Positions 6,767-8,710 of a stretch of 8,710 nucleotides of DNA are shown here, one piece after another (position 1 is the stretch's first letter; each line of letters opens with the position of its first letter). Made by a program: the position numbers and the translations under genes. The notes under the pieces were generated by a model that had not been told where the DNA came from, made no database searches, and saw only the letters and a program-made list of their open reading frames with translations. Source of the DNA: Planctomycetota bacterium (GTDB lineage Bacteria; Planctomycetota; UBA1135; UBA2386); the NCBI GenBank assembly GCA_020425885.1, contig JAGQRA010000324.1, forward strand, positions 1 to 8,710, in the 5' to 3' direction.

Positions 6767-8710
6767 TCACTTCGCTCCCGATTCTGGCCGGTTGTCGACG
6801 ACGACCGCGCCGTTGCAGACGACCAGCAGGACCCGGCTCCGGGGCTCCAACGGGTCGCCCGAGAAGACGACGAAGTCGGCGTCCTTGCCCTTCTCGAGCG
6901 AACCGATGCGGTCGTCGAGGTGGAAGGCCTGCGCCGGCCACAGCGTCAGCGCTGCCAGGGCATCGGCCGGGCTCAGGCCATAGCGGACGGCGTAGGCCGC
7001 GTGCAACGGCAGGTTGCGGGTGCCGGTGCATTCGCCGCTGGCGAACGCGATCGGCAGGCCGCGATCGGCGAGCACCGCTGGCAGGCAACGCAGCGAACCA
7101 TCGTCGTCCTCCTCGACCACCACCGGATCGAGCAGCACGCACGGCTTGCTGTCGCCGGCGATCGAGGCGTCGTCGAGCAGGTCGTCGACGTCGGTGAGCA
7201 CGTAGGCCACGGCCTCCTTGTCGAGCAGCTCGATGACGTCGTGGATCGCCGCGGCGCGCTTGCAGCTGACGACCAGGGCGCCGCGCTTCTCGATCGCCGC
7301 CCGCATCGGCTCGAGCGCCTCGTTGACCTTGGGCGCCTCGGGCTTGCCGGCCTCCTTCGACTTGTCGGCGGTCTGCGGCTTGGGCGCGCTGGCCGTCGCC
7401 GCCTCCTTGCTGGTGCGGGTCGCGGTGACCTCCTGCTCGCCCATCGGGCCGAGGGTCACCTTGCCGGTCATCGTGTCGCCTTGGACCGTGCCCTCGAAGG
7501 TCGCGTTGTCGCCGCCGCCCATGCCGGGGAACTCGAAGGTCAGCTTGCCGCCCTCGAACCTGCCGTTGCTGATCTCGCGCTGACGGCCCTGGCGGCCGGC
7601 GAATCCCATCGAGATCGTGCCGGACACCTTGGTGCCGCTGCGGACCAGGGCCAGCACGACCTTGAGCCGGATCTGGCCGTTGATGTTGAGGTCCGCTTCC
7701 CACGTCCCGGTGACCGGATCGACGGTCGGCTTGTCGTCACCGGCCTTGCTGTCGGTCGCGGCGGGTTTGGTCTCCGGCTCGGCCTTCTTGCCGGTCTTCC
7801 ATTCGGCGAGCGCCTTGTCGTAGTCGGCCCATTGCTTGGCGTAGGCCTTGCCGGCGGCGACCTGATCGCGCAGCGGCTTGATCGCGTCGGGGCCGATGGC
7901 GTCGTGGCTGAGGCGCACGCCGGCGACGGCGTTGAGGACCATGGCAGCGTGGCTGTCGGCCCCGGTCTTCAGCGCGGCCAGTCGTCCGCCGATCGAGCCG
8001 CCGTCCTTGCCGCCGACGAGCAGCGTCGTCAGGCCGGCGGCCAGGGCCGGCCGGAACATCGGATCGTCGAACAGCACGGCGTCGTGCACGCGGCTGTTGG
8101 GCGAGCCGTTGGGAACGTCGGTGCCGTCGCCGGCGAGGCCGAGATGCGAGAAGGTGTCGACGAAGCCCGGCGTCATCACGCCGCCGTCGACATCGATCAC
8201 CTCGGCTCCGTACGGGATCGACAGGCCCTCGCCGACGGCCTTGATACGGCCGTCCTGGGCCAGGATCACGCCGTTGCGATAGACCCGACCGGTGGCGTCG
8301 AGGATGCGATCGCAGCGCACGGCGAGGACCTTGGTCGTCGTCTTGGTGGTGCGGGTGAAGACCTCGCGGCCGTCGATCCAGGTCGACTCGACCATGGTGC
8401 CGACGGCGAGCGGTTCGCCGCTGAGGACGATGAAGTCGGCGTCCTTGCCGGGAGCCAGCGACCCCGTGCGGTCGTCGACGCCGAGGATCGCGGCCGCGTC
8501 GATGCCGATCGAACGCAGCGCCTGGGCCGGGTCGAGACCTTGGCCGACGGCGACGGCGACGGCCATCAGGTAATCGCGCGCGGCGACGCCGGGTGCCGGC
8601 GCGAGGCCGATCTTCATGCCGGCGGCGGCGGCCTTGGCCGGCGCCCCGGGGTCCGGTTCGAGGCTCTCCTGCAGGCGGTTCTCACCACCCGGGTTCTTGA
8701 GGCCGAAGCG
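6767..8710 (-). CDS. Tandem amidohydrolase fusion with inserted beta domain, 5' end missing
   Basis: The frame is open to the right edge, and 647 residues are visible. Residues 1-120 are the end of a first amidohydrolase domain, with N-P-G-G-E-N-R and G-S-L-A-P-G-K-D-A-D (83-92). A second domain starts near 127 with a fresh N-terminal sandwich and P-G-F-V-D (181-185). Its metal site is damaged: HxH becomes F187-S-H189, the next His strand reads VSCKRA (481-486), the second His strand reads VLTDVDD, and the catalytic Asp region reads FASGEC (556-561). The C-terminal motif G-S-L-E-K-G-K-D-A-D (603-612) and SGDPLEPR are intact. Residues 335-432 form a separate beta-rich domain between two K/P/A-rich linkers. 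The first domain's Asp region reads IGLAPAPG, so that domain may also be degenerate. Any signal peptide lies outside the window. The gene ends in TGA 2 nt before the next start. Confidence 0.88.
   Translation of the reverse strand, partial: RFGLKNPGGENRLQESLEPDPGAPAKAAAAGMKIGLAPAPGVAARDYLMAVAVAVGQGLDPAQALRSIGIDAAAILGVDDRTGSLAPGKDADFIVLSGEPLAVGTMVESTWIDGREVFTRTTKTTTKVLAVRCDRILDATGRVYRNGVILAQDGRIKAVGEGLSIPYGAEVIDVDGGVMTPGFVDTFSHLGLAGDGTDVPNGSPNSRVHDAVLFDDPMFRPALAAGLTTLLVGGKDGGSIGGRLAALKTGADSHAAMVLNAVAGVRLSHDAIGPDAIKPLRDQVAAGKAYAKQWADYDKALAEWKTGKKAEPETKPAATDSKAGDDKPTVDPVTGTWEADLNINGQIRLKVVLALVRSGTKVSGTISMGFAGRQGRQREISNGRFEGGKLTFEFPGMGGGDNATFEGTVQGDTMTGKVTLGPMGEQEVTATRTSKEAATASAPKPQTADKSKEAGKPEAPKVNEALEPMRAAIEKRGALVVSCKRAAAIHDVIELLDKEAVAYVLTDVDDLLDDASIAGDSKPCVLLDPVVVEEDDDGSLRCLPAVLADRGLPIAFASGECTGTRNLPLHAAYAVRYGLSPADALAALTLWPAQAFHLDDRIGSLEKGKDADFVVFSGDPLEPRSRVLLVVCNGAVVVDNRPESGAK
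6775..6779 (-). promoter_or_regulatory. Ribosome binding site inside the upstream gene
   Basis: GGGAG on the minus strand lies ten bases before the ATG at 6764 and within the last codons of the fusion gene. It supports that start over the in-frame GTG at 6770 and over longer upstream openings. Confidence 0.45.
7415..7708 (-). other. Beta-rich domain inserted inside an amidohydrolase domain
   Basis: About 98 residues begin G-T-W-E-A-D-L and end V-T-A-T-R, with repeated short amphipathic strands separated by Gly-rich turns: G-T-K-V-S-G-T-I-S, then N-G-R-F-E-G-G-K-L-T-F-E-F, then F-E-G-T-V-Q-G-D-T-M-T-G-K-V. This strand-and-turn pattern resembles small lipocalin-like or up-and-down beta-barrel domains that occur at the ends of secreted proteins. 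I cannot name a family. It sits between charged linkers (7709-7786 and 7322-7414) in the middle of the host barrel domain. Confidence 0.7.

Noticed and set aside
6759..6768. GATCATGATC palindrome at a gene junction
   Set aside because: It is a perfect 10-bp palindrome but spans a stop and a start codon, where TGA and ATG naturally produce it. There is no second copy to suggest an operator.
2601..6983. Long plus-strand open frames (2601-3809, 4085-5419, 5361-6983)
   Set aside because: They lie antisense to well-supported amidohydrolase genes, have biased Arg/Leu/Gly/Asp/Ala composition and no recognisable domain. Such frames are expected in high-GC coding DNA.
6765..7703. Upstream extension of the 5367-6764 gene to an ATG at 7703
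   Set aside because: The extra residues are the out-of-frame reading of the upstream fusion gene, rich in Arg/Gly/Gln, and would put the signal peptide in the middle of the protein.
1..8710. tRNA, rRNA, CRISPR arrays, insertion sequences
   Set aside because: No repeat-spacer pattern, transposase-like reading frame, terminal inverted repeats or RNA gene signature was seen on either strand.

Overview
The window is high-GC bacterial DNA in which every gene I can support lies on the minus strand, so transcription runs from the right edge to the left. It holds a compact array of amidohydrolase-superfamily genes of the broad imidazolonepropionase/prolidase-like type, followed by a small NTF2-like gene, a roughly 0.3 kb gap, and the start of a PKD-domain lipoprotein gene that leaves the left edge. 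The high GC content, secreted amidohydrolase paralogs with Lys/Pro/Ala-rich linkers and a PKD lipoprotein suggest Planctomycetota, or a similar group such as Acidobacteriota. That is an impression from style and not a phylogenetic result.

Layout in transcription order: (1) 8710-6767, 5'-truncated, the end of one amidohydrolase domain fused to a second complete one that carries an inserted beta-rich domain; (2) 6764-5367, an amidohydrolase with intact metal ligands; (3) 5362-4106, a close sister of (2), also intact; (4) 4109-2676, an amidohydrolase-like protein lacking the metal ligands, with a long charged Pro-rich linker; (5) 2662-1274, another ligand-less amidohydrolase-like protein; (6) 1214-795, an NTF2/SnoaL-like protein. 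The junctions are 2 nt, 4 nt, a 4-nt ATGA overlap, 13 nt and 59 nt, so genes 1 to 5 look like one translationally coupled operon. Gene 6 may be its last member. Two small stem-loops lie just beyond the stop of gene 6. Gene 7 (500-1) probably has its own promoter.

Genes 2 to 5 begin with signal peptides (weak in gene 3), so the products probably act outside the cytoplasm. The start of gene 1 is not visible. The most striking point is the mixture within one operon of two apparently active enzymes (HxH, Lys, His, His, Asp all present) and at least three amidohydrolase domains in which these residues are replaced, although the fold-defining C-terminal motif G-S-L-x-x-G-K-D-A-(D/N) survives. A reasonable but untested reading is an exported enzyme and pseudoenzyme set in which the degenerate paralogs are partners, scaffolds or binding proteins. 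The substrate cannot be inferred from the sequence.
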